Assembly: GCF_001905795.1 (NCBI RefSeq)
Contig: NZ_LIXJ01000010.1
Span: 1 to 64,000 of the forward strand
Length of the DNA stretch: 64,000 bases
Source: Streptomyces sp. CB01580
Lineage (GTDB): Bacteria > Actinomycetota > Actinomycetes > Streptomycetales > Streptomycetaceae
Direction of reading: 5' to 3'
The notes under the pieces were generated by a model, which was given only the letters and a program-made list of their open reading frames with translations, was not told where the DNA came from and did no database searches. Position 1 is the first letter of the stretch; each line of letters starts with the position of its first letter. Positions 16,709 through 24,912 of this stretch are shown here, one piece after another. Made by a program: the position numbers and the translations under genes.

Positions 16709-17731
16709 GTGCGAAAATTCTGGGTGATCGGTGGGCTCGGCGTCGGCATGGCCATGTGCTTCGTGACGCTGCTCGTCGTCGGCACGTATTCCGCCGCCGC
16801 CGGACTCGCGAGTTCCGGCAGGAGCGGGGCGGTCGGGCTGGCGAAGGGCGCGGTGCCGGCGAAGTACCAGGGTCTGGTGCAGAAGTGGGGCAACCTCTGC
16901 CCGGCCATCAATCCGGCCCTCCTGGCCGCCCAGCTGTACCAGGAGAGCGGATGGAACCCCCGGGCCGAGAGCCCGGCGGCCGCCCAGGGGATCGCCCAGT
17001 TCATCCCGGGCACCTGGGCCGGGCACGGGATCGACGGCAACGGCGACGGCAGACGCGACGTGTGGGATCCGCAGGACGCGATTCCGTCCGCCGCCTCGTA
17101 CGACTGCGAGCTGGCCGGGTACGTGAAGAAGGTGCCCGGCGACCAGACGGACAACATGCTCGCCGCGTACAACGCCGGGGCGTACCGGGTGATCCGCTCC
17201 GGCGGGGTCCCGAACATCGCGGAGACGAAGAACTACGTCACCATCATCCGGTCGCTGGAGAAGAGTTTCGCCCGGCCCGTGGGGCGGGTGCGGCCCTCGG
17301 AGCAGGCGGCCGGGGCCATCCACTTCGCCCAGAACAAGCTCGGCACGCCGTATCTGTGGGGTGGCAACGGCACACCGGAGCAGGGCGGACGGTTCGACTG
17401 TTCGGGGCTGACCCAGGCCGCGTACCGCACCGTGGACATCGACCTGCCCCGGGTGGCGAACGACCAGTACAACGCCGGGCCGCATCCCTCGCGCGACGAA
17501 CTGCTCCCCGGTGACCTGGTGTTCTTCTCGGACGACCTGACCAACTCGCGGGCCATCCGGCACGTGGGGCTGTATGTGGGAGGGGGCTACATGATCAACG
17601 CGCCGTACACCGGGTCGGTGATCCGGTTCGACAAGATCGACACCCCCGATTACTTCGGCGCGACCCGCGTGACGAAGGAGGGGGCCGCGGCCCTCCCGAC
17701 CGACCTTCCCGGCGACCGTCCGGAGGTCTGA
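16709..17731 (+). CDS. Secreted lytic transglycosylase / NlpC-P60 endopeptidase
   Basis: 340 residues with two peptidoglycan-cutting domains. After a signal/anchor segment (residues 5-35), a lytic transglycosylase domain has catalytic Glu79 in YQESGWNP and AAYNAGAYRV. It carries a Ca-binding-like DGNGDGRRDVWD at 109-120. A C-terminal NlpC/P60 domain has Cys231 (FDCSGL) and His285 (RHVGLYVG). Together they would cleave glycan strands and stem peptides. Such enzymes commonly serve secretion machines by opening the wall, as VirB1 does, so a link with the cluster at 927-8587 is plausible though it is 8 kb away. GTG 16709 was chosen by the signal peptide. Confidence 0.9.
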   Translation: MRKFWVIGGLGVGMAMCFVTLLVVGTYSAAAGLASSGRSGAVGLAKGAVPAKYQGLVQKWGNLCPAINPALLAAQLYQESGWNPRAESPAAAQGIAQFIPGTWAGHGIDGNGDGRRDVWDPQDAIPSAASYDCELAGYVKKVPGDQTDNMLAAYNAGAYRVIRSGGVPNIAETKNYVTIIRSLEKSFARPVGRVRPSEQAAGAIHFAQNKLGTPYLWGGNGTPEQGGRFDCSGLTQAAYRTVDIDLPRVANDQYNAGPHPSRDELLPGDLVFFSDDLTNSRAIRHVGLYVGGGYMINAPYTGSVIRFDKIDTPDYFGATRVTKEGAAALPTDLPGDRPEV

Positions 17732-18078
17732 CGCGGCGACGGCGGTGGCCGGAACCCTCCGTAAGGCCCAGGCCCTGAGCTGCGACGATGAGTCACTCTT
17801 CGATAACGTCATAGTGATCATTCGGTGGAGAGTGGAACGCGCGCACGGACCGCGTCGTTCCCTGGATGGACTGGAATGAGCCGGGTGGACCGGGCGGCTC
17901 GCGGGCGGCTGTGAGCCGACCGCGCGCACGCACCCAGGACCGGCCCTCTCGGGCAGGTCCGTACGGACGGGTCCGCACGGGCAGCGCAGCCACGCGGTGA
18001 TCGAACCGACACGGGGGTTCGTCAGGGCGGTGCACGGGTGTGCCCCGCGTCAGCAGACAAGACAAGGGGCCGCAGCGG
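17732..18078 (+). promoter_or_regulatory. Upstream region of the PAP2 gene
   Basis: 347 bp without a supported gene. The stretch 17785-17825 (CTCTTCGATAACGTCATAGT) is AT-rich for the window and is the likely promoter. It is followed by about 200 bp of GC-rich leader. Confidence 0.35.
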
Positions 18079-18810
18079 ATGGCTGGACTCGCACTGGATG
18101 GGTCGAACCCCGACGTCGGCCTGCTCTACGAGATCAACGGGCTCGCGAAGTCCGCCCCCGCGTGGTTCGACCGGATCATGGAGTTCGTGGGCGAGTACGG
18201 GATCATGCTCGGCATGGTCCTGGTGGTCCTGTGGTGCTGGTGGAGTGTGCGTCGGCGCGGCACGGCCGAGGACTCGGTGACGGCGGTCGCCGGGATCGTC
18301 TGGGCGCCGCTCGCCGCCGGGATCGCGCTGCTCGTCAACATCCCCATCCGCGGATTCGTGGAACGGCAGCGTCCGTTCCGGGAACACGCGGGGCTGGAGG
18401 TCCTCGTGGAGGGGAAGAACGACTTCTCCTTCGTGAGTGATCACGCCACGATGGCCATGGCCCTGGCCGTCGGACTCTTCGTGGTCAACCGGAAGTTCGG
18501 CGTCGTCGCGATCGGCCTGGCCCTCCTGGAGGGCTTCTGCCGGGTCTACATGGGTGTCCACTACCCGACCGACGTCGTCGGCGGACTGGCGCTCGGCACG
18601 GCGGTCGCCCTGCTGCTCTCCCCCCTCGCGATGATGCTGCTGACGCCGTTGACGGCGGCCGTCTCCCGTTCGGACCGCCTCGGACGGCTCGTCAGGTCGC
18701 GCGCTTCGTCGTCGGCGGCGAGGCCCGGTGGCCGGACGGGGACGATCGGGATTCCCGAGCCGCGCCCGGGGACGGTCTGCCGGGACGGCGAGAAGGACCT
18801 GGCCGCGTAG
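18079..18810 (+). CDS. PAP2-family membrane phosphatase
   Basis: 243 residues with about five membrane helices and the three PAP2 motifs: RGFVERQRP (R-x6-RP form), FVSDHAT (the SGH position, here SDH) and RVYMGVHYPTDVVGG (R-x5-H-x3-D). Family members dephosphorylate lipid phosphates such as undecaprenyl pyrophosphate or phosphatidic acid at the membrane. The C-terminal 50 residues are a disordered basic tail. ATG 18079 follows AAGGGG; a start at 18040 would give a non-conserved extension. The substrate is not determined. Confidence 0.85.
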   Translation: MAGLALDGSNPDVGLLYEINGLAKSAPAWFDRIMEFVGEYGIMLGMVLVVLWCWWSVRRRGTAEDSVTAVAGIVWAPLAAGIALLVNIPIRGFVERQRPFREHAGLEVLVEGKNDFSFVSDHATMAMALAVGLFVVNRKFGVVAIGLALLEGFCRVYMGVHYPTDVVGGLALGTAVALLLSPLAMMLLTPLTAAVSRSDRLGRLVRSRASSSAARPGGRTGTIGIPEPRPGTVCRDGEKDLAA

Positions 18811-18876
18811 GCCGTGTCGGCGCGCCGCCCCGCCGGTTCTGGGCCGCGACGTGGTGGTGCGTCAGCGGCCGGGAAA

Positions 18877-20541
18877 TCAGAGGGCCTGCGGGAACGAGAA
18901 CAGGCGCTGGGGGTCGTAGCGCTTCTTCAGGTCCGCCAGACGCTCGGCGGCCGTGCCGTAGTAGGCCCGGCGCCAGTCGCCCAACGAGGGATCCGTGTAG
19001 TTCTGGTACGCCGCCCCGGACGCGTACCGGCGCATCGCCGTGTGGGTGTTTTTCAGCCAGTCCTGCTGTGCGCTGCCCGCCGTGCCGTGCTTCCAGGCGC
19101 CGATGTACTGGGCCAGGACGCGTGAACGGCGGTGGACGAACGCCGTGGCCCGAGGGGCGACCCGGTTGATCGCGCCGCCGAGCGCGGTCAGCGTGATGGT
19201 GCCCGCGCCGCCCCCGGAGACCGGGATGCGGGTGAACGCCTCGGCCCGGTCGAGGAGGGCGCCGACGCCCGCCGGGGAGAGCGAGCGGTCGTAGAAGTCG
19301 GAAGCGGCGGCGTACGTCTCCCGCTGGAGCGTGCCCTGCTCGGTGCGGCCGGGCGTCGAACCCGGCAGATGGCACTGGGCGTCGGTGATGCCCGCGCAGC
19401 CCGCGTACCCGAGCATCGCCTCCTGGTAGCCGCGGCGGCGCAGCGACACGGAGGACGCAGGGGCGCCGATCCGGTCGGCGAGACGGTCGACGGCGTTCTG
19501 CAGCGCGTCGTACGTGCCGAGACCGAACGCGGCCACCGTGACGGTCGGCCTGCCGCCGCCCGGACCGGCGGCGAGGTGCAGCGAGGACCAGATCTCGTCG
19601 GGCTGCGACGGCCCCCACTCCTGCCACGCCGTGACGGCGGAACGGGCCCGCGACCAGGGCCAGGACAGGTAGGCGGTAACGGCCTGCGGGGTCGGGCGGG
19701 TGCGGAACGTCAGTTCGGTGACCACGCCGAAGTTGCCGTTGCCCGCGCCGCGCAGCGCCCAGAAGAGGTCCGGGTGGTGGTCCGCGTCCGCGGTGACGGT
19801 CCTGCCGTCGGCCGTGACGAGGGTGGCGGAGGTGAGGCTGTCGCAGGTCAGGCCGTACGCGCGGGAGGCGACGCCGTGGCCGCCGCCGAGGGTGAGGCCC
19901 GCGATGCCGACCGTGGGGCAGGAGCCGCCGGGGATCGTGAGGCCGTGGCGGGCGAGGCCCTGGTAGACCTCGATGAGTCTGGCGCCCGCGCCGATGGTGC
20001 CGTTCCGTTCGACGCGCGACAGCGACGAGACGTCGATGACGAGGCGTCCGTCGCCGCTCGACCAGCCCGCGTAGGAGTGGCCGCCGCCCCGGATCGACAC
20101 GGGGGTGCCCGTGCGGCGGGCGAAGGCCAGGCATTCTCGGACGTCCGCCGCGTGCCCCACGTAGGCCACGGCGGCGGGCTTCAGACCGTCGAACCGGGTG
20201 TTGTAGAGCTGACGGGCGGTCGGGTAGTCCGCGTCCTGGGGCCGTACGAGCCTGCCGTCGAGGCCCTTCGCGAGGGCGGACCAGTCGGGCGGACCGGCGG
20301 GGGAAGGCTTCGACGGGACGGACGGGTCCGGTGAGGTGGGTGAGGCGGGGGAGGTCCCGCCCGAGGCGTCCGAAGTGCCCGACGCTCCCCCCGTGCCCGC
20401 CGGATCGTCGCCGGGCACGGGGGCGTTGTCGCACGCGGTCGTGGCGGTGGCGAGCACCGCCACGGCGCCCGCGGCGAGCACCGCGCGCCGGCCCGGACCC
20501 GTGCGCGGTTGGGGTACGGGGGGCTGGTGGGGCGTGTTCAT
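18877..20541 (-). CDS. Secreted FAD-linked oxidoreductase (berberine bridge type)
   Basis: 554 residues. A Tat-like GPGRRAVLAAGAVAVLA is followed by a possible lipobox Cys in TTACDNAP, then a Ser/Pro/Thr linker to about residue 85. The FAD-binding domain carries SIRGGGHSYAGWS and GGSCPTVGIAGLTLGGGHG. The His and Cys in these motifs are those used for bicovalent FAD attachment in berberine bridge enzymes. The C-terminus has the BBE pattern YQNYTDPSLGDWRRAYYG and DPQRLFSFPQ. These enzymes oxidise sugars or natural products with O2. ATG 20541 has GGAGG 5 bp upstream. Confidence 0.88.
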   Translation of the reverse strand: MNTPHQPPVPQPRTGPGRRAVLAAGAVAVLATATTACDNAPVPGDDPAGTGGASGTSDASGGTSPASPTSPDPSVPSKPSPAGPPDWSALAKGLDGRLVRPQDADYPTARQLYNTRFDGLKPAAVAYVGHAADVRECLAFARRTGTPVSIRGGGHSYAGWSSGDGRLVIDVSSLSRVERNGTIGAGARLIEVYQGLARHGLTIPGGSCPTVGIAGLTLGGGHGVASRAYGLTCDSLTSATLVTADGRTVTADADHHPDLFWALRGAGNGNFGVVTELTFRTRPTPQAVTAYLSWPWSRARSAVTAWQEWGPSQPDEIWSSLHLAAGPGGGRPTVTVAAFGLGTYDALQNAVDRLADRIGAPASSVSLRRRGYQEAMLGYAGCAGITDAQCHLPGSTPGRTEQGTLQRETYAAASDFYDRSLSPAGVGALLDRAEAFTRIPVSGGGAGTITLTALGGAINRVAPRATAFVHRRSRVLAQYIGAWKHGTAGSAQQDWLKNTHTAMRRYASGAAYQNYTDPSLGDWRRAYYGTAAERLADLKKRYDPQRLFSFPQAL

Positions 20542-20624
20542 CGGACCTCCGGGACATGGGCCGGTACGGGCCGGTCGGGTGGGGGGAGACGCCGGGCGCG
20601 AGGTGTGTGGGGCGCGGCGTGGGG

Positions 20625-20879
20625 TCAGGGCGAGGCGCGGTGCTCCGAGGCGTCGGCCCGGGCCCGGTCGCGGGAGCGGCGGGCCGGTCCCGACCATCCA
20701 CAGGCGCAACGGGCGGTGCAGAACGAGCCGCGTTCCACGGTCGTGGGTTCGTGTCCGAAGGACGTGGGAACGGGGGCGGCCGGCGGGACCTCTGGGGTGT
20801 GTTGGACGTACACCCGTCCACGGTACTGGGCGCCGCCACTCGGCGGTGTGGCGTTCGGGAACGGCGTGACGGGGGACAC
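20625..20879 (-). CDS. Small Cys-containing conserved protein
   Basis: 84 residues ending in TVERGSFCTARCACGWSGP and ARRSRDRARADASEH. The C-x3-C-x-C cluster followed by a basic helix suggests a small metal-binding domain; I recall similar short proteins in other Streptomyces but no function. GTG 20879 has no Shine-Dalgarno sequence. A -10-like GATAAC lies 8 bp before it, so the mRNA may be leaderless. It ends 83 bp before the FAD oxidoreductase on the same strand and may be cotranscribed with it. Confidence 0.6.
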   Translation of the reverse strand: MSPVTPFPNATPPSGGAQYRGRVYVQHTPEVPPAAPVPTSFGHEPTTVERGSFCTARCACGWSGPARRSRDRARADASEHRASP

Positions 20880-20946
20880 GGGTTGTCGTTATCCGGAACG
20901 GATGGGGGGCTCGGGCAAGCGGTACGGCGTTGGGGGTTGGCAGGCG

Positions 20947-21846
20947 ATGGTGGTGCAGCGGCAGAGGTCCGGAGGCGGGGCGCGCGCTGTCTGCGCCCTC
21001 GCCGTGGTGGGCGTGATGGCGGCGACCGCCGGATGCGGGAGTGATCGGGTCGGCGGCGACAGCGCCGTGGCCGACGAGCGGGGCGGGGCCGACTCGCTCG
21101 ACGCGGTCCGCCGCGCGGCCGAGGTGCTCGGCGGGACGGTGTCCGGCACGGGAACGGGGACGGTGGCCGGGGCCGGGGACGTCGGGGGAAGCGCCCGGGT
21201 GCGTACGTCGATGCAGACCGCTGCGGGCGGGACGCGGGTGACGATCAGGGGCCGCGGGGCGTACGACTTCCGCAGGCGCGCCGGCCGGTTGGAGGTCGTG
21301 CTGCCCGAGGACGCCGCCGGGGCGGACGGGCACCGCCCCATCACCGAGCTGCTGGTCCCCGACGCGCTGTACATGATGAATCGCGGCGCCGGGGTGCCCG
21401 CGGACAAGTGGGTCAGGGTCGACACGACGGCACTGGCGGACGGCAATCTGGTCACCGGCGGGGTGACCGACCCCATGATCGCGGCCGAACTGCTGCGTGG
21501 GGCGCGGCAGGTGGAGTACGTGGGGCAGGCGGTGCTCGCCGGGGTGAGCGTGCGGCACTACCGAGGGGTTTCGGACATCGGGCGGGCGGCCCGCGAGGCG
21601 TCGCCGCAATCGCGCGGGGCGCTGGTCGCGGCGACGAAAGGATTTCGCACCCGAACCGTGCCGTTCGACGCGTATCTGGACGAACAGGGGCGGCTGCGTG
21701 AGGTGCGCCACCGGTTCACCTTCGCCGACGAGGGGCCCGCGGTGGAGGTGACATCGACGACGTCGCTGTCCGATTTCGGGGTGCCCGTCTCCGTCCGGCT
21801 GCCGGACGACCACGACATCTACACCGGGAAGATCGAGGAGCGGTAG
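20947..21846 (+). CDS. LppX/LprG-like lipoprotein
   Basis: About 299 residues. A signal peptide (AVCALAVVGVMAATAGC) ends in a lipobox. The mature part has ITELLVPDALYMMNRGAGVP, DKWVRVDTTAL and VPFDAYLDEQGRLREVRHRF. These are the repeated strands of the LolA/LppX-like convex barrel known from Gram-positive lipoproteins, which bind or carry hydrophobic ligands at the membrane surface. ATG 20947 is the best start; an in-frame ATG about 45 bp earlier is possible. Divergent from the small Cys protein. Confidence 0.75.
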   Translation: MVVQRQRSGGGARAVCALAVVGVMAATAGCGSDRVGGDSAVADERGGADSLDAVRRAAEVLGGTVSGTGTGTVAGAGDVGGSARVRTSMQTAAGGTRVTIRGRGAYDFRRRAGRLEVVLPEDAAGADGHRPITELLVPDALYMMNRGAGVPADKWVRVDTTALADGNLVTGGVTDPMIAAELLRGARQVEYVGQAVLAGVSVRHYRGVSDIGRAAREASPQSRGALVAATKGFRTRTVPFDAYLDEQGRLREVRHRFTFADEGPAVEVTSTTSLSDFGVPVSVRLPDDHDIYTGKIEER

Positions 21847-22155
21847 GCGGGGAGCGGAACGGCTTCGGCGTGCCGGTACGTCTGCGGGGCGCGTGTCGGC
21901 ACGGCGGCCGGCGCGCGTGGTGGAACGGAGGCCGGGGCGCCTGGTGGAACGGAGGCCGGGGCGCGTGTCGGCACGGCGGCGGGCGCTTCCCGGCCGGGGC
22001 GGCGGTGGCGGGTGGCGGGCGGCCGGACGGGTCGGACGGGCCGGGCGGGGTCGGACGTAGGCAGGCCGGCGGAGCAGAAATGGTCCGTCCGTGCCATGCG
22101 CGGGGCGTGCTCCGCTCCCTACGCTGGGAAGCCGGCGAGGGCAATGAGAGGTGAC
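21847..22155. other. GC-rich intergenic region with 24-bp tandem repeats
   Basis: 309 bp without a supported gene. The left half holds the repeat at 21889-21984. The right half, around 22080-22150, probably contains the promoter of the short gene at 22156. Confidence 0.4.
21889..21984. repeat. 24-bp tandem repeat, four copies
   Basis: Four consecutive 24-bp units start at 21889, 21913, 21937 and 21961. Units 2 and 3 (GGTGGAACGGAGGCCGGG core) differ at one position. Units 1 and 4 share a GTCGGCACGGCGG core, giving an ABBA pattern. Confidence 0.75.
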
Positions 22156-22350
22156 GTGGTGACGCTCGGCACACGGACCGAATCCGACCATGTGGCTCTC
22201 GCCGAGATCGAGCTCTGCGGCGAGCTGATGATCGCAGCGTCGGCCGCGATCGGGGATCGGCTCAGCTCCGCCCGCATCGACGAGGTGCTGAACGTGGGGG
22301 TGGTCGCCGAGCGGGCCACCGCTCCCCGGCCCGGCGACCGCCTGGCCTGA
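22156..22350 (+). CDS. Small conserved hypothetical protein
   Basis: 64 residues, beginning VVTLGTRTESDHVALAEIEL and containing LSSARIDEVLNVGVVAERA. Largely helical, no membrane segment. I do not know a function. GTG 22156 has GAGAGG five bases upstream; ATG 22144 is the alternative. It is convergent with csoR. Natural codon use and the strong ribosome binding site support it as real. Confidence 0.6.
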   Translation: MVTLGTRTESDHVALAEIELCGELMIAASAAIGDRLSSARIDEVLNVGVVAERATAPRPGDRLA

Positions 22351-22444
22351 CCCGGCGCCCCTCCCGGCAACGTTCGCCCGGTCGGCGCCCGCCGGGCGTG
22401 ACCGGTCGTCGCCCGGCCCGCCCGGCTGCGGGCCGGGCCCGTCG

Positions 22445-22903
22445 TCAGGTGCGGAGCAGGCGGGCGATGGCCTTGGTGGCCTCCTCGACCTTGGCGTCCA
22501 CCTCGTCGCCCCCCTTGAGCGCGGCGTCCGCCACGCAGTGCCGCAGATGCTCCTCCAGCAGCTGGAGCGCGAAGGACTGGAGGGCCTTCGTCGATGCCGA
22601 GACCTGGGTGAGTATGTCGATGCAGTAGACGTCCTCGTCGACCATGCGCTGCAGGCCGCGGATCTGGCCCTCGATCCGGCGCAGCCGTTTGAGGTGCTCG
22701 GCCTTCTGGTGGTGGTAGCCGTGGATGCCCCGGTCGTGGTCGGTGACGACCGGCTCGGCCGCCCCGGTGCCGGCGGAACCGGCCGTGGAACCGGCCGCGG
22801 GGTCGGGGGCGGTCGAGGCGCCCGAGGTCGTGGCATCCGCCGTGGCGTCGGTGCTCGCGGTGCCGGCGTCCGAGGTGGTCGCGGTGGTCCCGGTGGTGGT
22901 CAT
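22445..22903 (-). CDS. csoR: Copper-sensing repressor CsoR
   Basis: 152 residues. The all-helical CsoR/RcnR domain (about 63-150) has the Cu(I) ligands Cys94 (DVYCIDI), His119 and Cys123 (EEHLRHC), plus KRLRRIEGQIRGLQRM for DNA contact. CsoR leaves its operator when Cu(I) binds. The first 50 residues are an unusually long Thr/Ala/Gly/Ser-rich tail. A G-tract palindrome at 22939-22958 fits autoregulation. No copper pump or chaperone gene lies within the window. The position beside pit matches S. coelicolor SCO4136 / S. lividans CsoR, from memory. Confidence 0.9.
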   Translation of the reverse strand: MTTTGTTATTSDAGTASTDATADATTSGASTAPDPAAGSTAGSAGTGAAEPVVTDHDRGIHGYHHQKAEHLKRLRRIEGQIRGLQRMVDEDVYCIDILTQVSASTKALQSFALQLLEEHLRHCVADAALKGGDEVDAKVEEATKAIARLLRT

Positions 22904-22938
22904 GGCTGCCTCCCGTATTCCCTTTACTACTGCCGTCC

Positions 22939-22958
22939 ATATACCCCTGGTGGGTATA
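22939..22958. promoter_or_regulatory. Candidate CsoR operator
   Basis: The pseudo-palindrome ATATACCCCTGGTGGGTATA lies 36 bp upstream of csoR. TACCC/GGGTA arms around a short centre are the known CsoR site design, so this is probably the autoregulatory operator overlapping the csoR promoter. Confidence 0.75.
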
Positions 22959-23104
22959 GCTTAACGAATTCTGCCGAAACGTGACCGGGGGCCCGTGCTG
23001 ATCTCCGCGCCCCATGCGCGACACTGAAGAACGCCGGTTAGCCGTGGCCGGATGATGCGCCTAGCATCAGCCTGACCGAATCCAAAGCACCCCGAGGACC
23101 CCAC

Positions 23105-23725
23105 GTGCGCTTTCGTCTGACCCCCAGGGAGACGAGCTTCTACGACATGTTCTCCGCCTCCGCGGACAACATCGTCACGGGCTCGAAACTCCTGATGGAA
23201 ATGCTCGGGGCGGACCCTGCCTCCCGAGCCGAGATCGCGGAGCGCATGCGGGCAGCGGAGCACGCGGGGGACGATGCCACCCACGCGATCTTCCACCAGC
23301 TGAACTCCTCTTTCATCACGCCGTTCGACCGCGAGGACATCTACAGCCTCGCTTCGTCGCTCGACGACATCATGGACTTCATGGAGGAGGCCGTCGACCT
23401 GGTCGTGCTGTACCAGATCGACGAACTCCCCAAGGGCATCGCGCAGCAGGTCGAGGTGCTGGCCCGCGCGGCCGAGCTGACCGCCGAGGCGATGCCCGGG
23501 CTGCGGACCATGGACAATCTCACCGAGTACTGGATCGAGGTCAATCGTCTGGAGAACCAGGCCGACCAGATCCACCGCAAACTGCTCGCCCATCTCTTCA
23601 ACGGCAAGTACGACGCCATTGAGGTGCTGAAGCTCAAGCAGATCGTGGACGTACTGGAAGAGGCGGCCGACGCGTTCGAGCACGTCGCCAATACGGTGGA
23701 GACCATCGCGGTCAAGGAGTCCTGA
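23105..23725 (+). CDS. DUF47 (PhoU-like) accessory protein of the Pit transporter
   Basis: 206 residues, entirely helical. The motifs ETSFYDMFSASADNI, HAGDDATHAIFHQLNSSFIT and FDREDIYSLASSLDDIMDFM are the E/D-rich metal-binding helices of the DUF47/PhoU-like fold. Such proteins are encoded directly before low-affinity Pit phosphate transporters and are thought to control them. GTG 23105 follows CCGAGGACCCC. The pit gene begins 5 bp after its stop, so the two are one operon. Confidence 0.9.
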   Translation: MRFRLTPRETSFYDMFSASADNIVTGSKLLMEMLGADPASRAEIAERMRAAEHAGDDATHAIFHQLNSSFITPFDREDIYSLASSLDDIMDFMEEAVDLVVLYQIDELPKGIAQQVEVLARAAELTAEAMPGLRTMDNLTEYWIEVNRLENQADQIHRKLLAHLFNGKYDAIEVLKLKQIVDVLEEAADAFEHVANTVETIAVKES

Positions 23726-23730
23726 ACCAC

Positions 23731-24729
23731 GTGGACACCTTTGCGCTGATCGTGACCATCGGGGTCGCGCTCGGCTTTACGTATACGAACGGCTTCCACG
23801 ACTCGGCGAACGCCATCGCCACCTCCGTCTCCACCCGTGCGCTCACTCCGCGTGCCGCGCTGGCGATGGCGGCGGTGATGAATCTCGCGGGCGCGTTTCT
23901 CGGCAGTGGTGTCGCCAAGACCGTCAGTGAGGGTCTGATCGCGACGCCCGAAGGCGACAAGGGGATGGGAATCCTCTTCGCCGCCCTCGTCGGTGCCATC
24001 ATATGGAACCTCGTCACCTGGTATTTCGGGCTTCCGTCCTCCTCCTCGCACGCATTGTTCGGCGGCATGGTCGGCGCCGCGCTCGCCGGCGGGACGATGG
24101 TCCACTGGGACGGGGTGATCGACAAGATCGTCATCCCGATGTTCCTCTCGCCCGTCATAGGGCTGGTCGTCGGCTATCTGGTGATGGTCGTGATCATGTG
24201 GATCTTCCGGAAGACCAACCCGCACAAGGCCAAGCGCGGTTTCCGGATAGCGCAGACGGTCTCGGCGGCGGGCATGGCGCTCGGCCATGGGCTCCAGGAC
24301 GCGCAGAAGACCATGGGTGTCGTGGTGATGGCCCTGGTCATCGCGGACATCGAGAGCCCGGAGGACCCGATTCCGGTCTGGGTGAAGCTGGTCTGCGCGC
24401 TGATGCTGTCGCTGGGCACGTACGCGGGCGGCTGGCGCATCATGCGCACGCTGGGCCGGAAGATCATCGAGCTGGATCCGCCGCAGGGGTTCGCGGCGGA
24501 GACCACCGGCGCGTCGATCATGTTCGGCTCGGCATTCCTCTTCCACGCGCCGATCTCCACCACGCACGTGATCACCTCCGCGATCATGGGCGTGGGCGCC
24601 ACGAAGCGCGTGAACGCGGTGCGCTGGGGCGTCGCCAAGAACATCATCCTCGGCTGGTTCATCACCATGCCGGCCGCGGCCCTGGTCGCCGCCGCCAGCT
24701 ACGGGGTCGTGCTGCTGCTCTTCGGCTGA
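23731..24729 (+). CDS. pit: Low-affinity inorganic phosphate transporter (Pit family)
   Basis: 332 residues with about ten membrane helices. The two PiT signatures are visible: TNGFHDSANAIATSVSTRAL (about 19-38) and, in the second half, ETTGASIMFGSAFLFHAPIS with STTHVITSAIMGVG. The protein takes up divalent metal-phosphate with protons across the cytoplasmic membrane. It is coupled to the DUF47 gene upstream and convergent with pstSCAB, separated by a strong bidirectional terminator. The spot corresponds to S. coelicolor pitH1 from memory. GTG at 23731. Confidence 0.93.
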   Translation: MDTFALIVTIGVALGFTYTNGFHDSANAIATSVSTRALTPRAALAMAAVMNLAGAFLGSGVAKTVSEGLIATPEGDKGMGILFAALVGAIIWNLVTWYFGLPSSSSHALFGGMVGAALAGGTMVHWDGVIDKIVIPMFLSPVIGLVVGYLVMVVIMWIFRKTNPHKAKRGFRIAQTVSAAGMALGHGLQDAQKTMGVVVMALVIADIESPEDPIPVWVKLVCALMLSLGTYAGGWRIMRTLGRKIIELDPPQGFAAETTGASIMFGSAFLFHAPISTTHVITSAIMGVGATKRVNAVRWGVAKNIILGWFITMPAAALVAAASYGVVLLLFG

Positions 24730-24772
24730 CGAACGGCCGTGAGGGCCGCCGGAACGCGCCGGTACGAAAGTC

Positions 24773-24814
24773 GGGTCCGCCCCGCTCCCCTCATGAGGGG
24801 AGCGGGGCGGACCC
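24773..24814. terminator. Bidirectional terminator between pit and pstB
   Basis: An 18-bp perfect GC-rich stem (GGGTCCGCCCCGCTCCCC and its complement) with loop TCATGA, followed by TTTGCCTTA on the plus strand. It separates convergent pit and pst operons. A second small hairpin (GGATCCGGC / GCCGGTCC) lies near 24870. Confidence 0.88.
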
Positions 24815-24912
24815 TTTGCCTTACGGGTGGCACCGCCATGCAGCACCCAAAGGCCATCCTTGGGGGGCGGGGATCCGGCCCTTTGCCGGTCCGGAGGAGG
24901 GCCCGGCCTCCG

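Noticed and set aside
18877..22836. Open minus frame of 1319 codons reaching through several genes
   Set aside because: Only the part from 20541 down is the FAD oxidoreductase. The rest is an open shadow of opposite-strand and other-frame genes, common at high GC.
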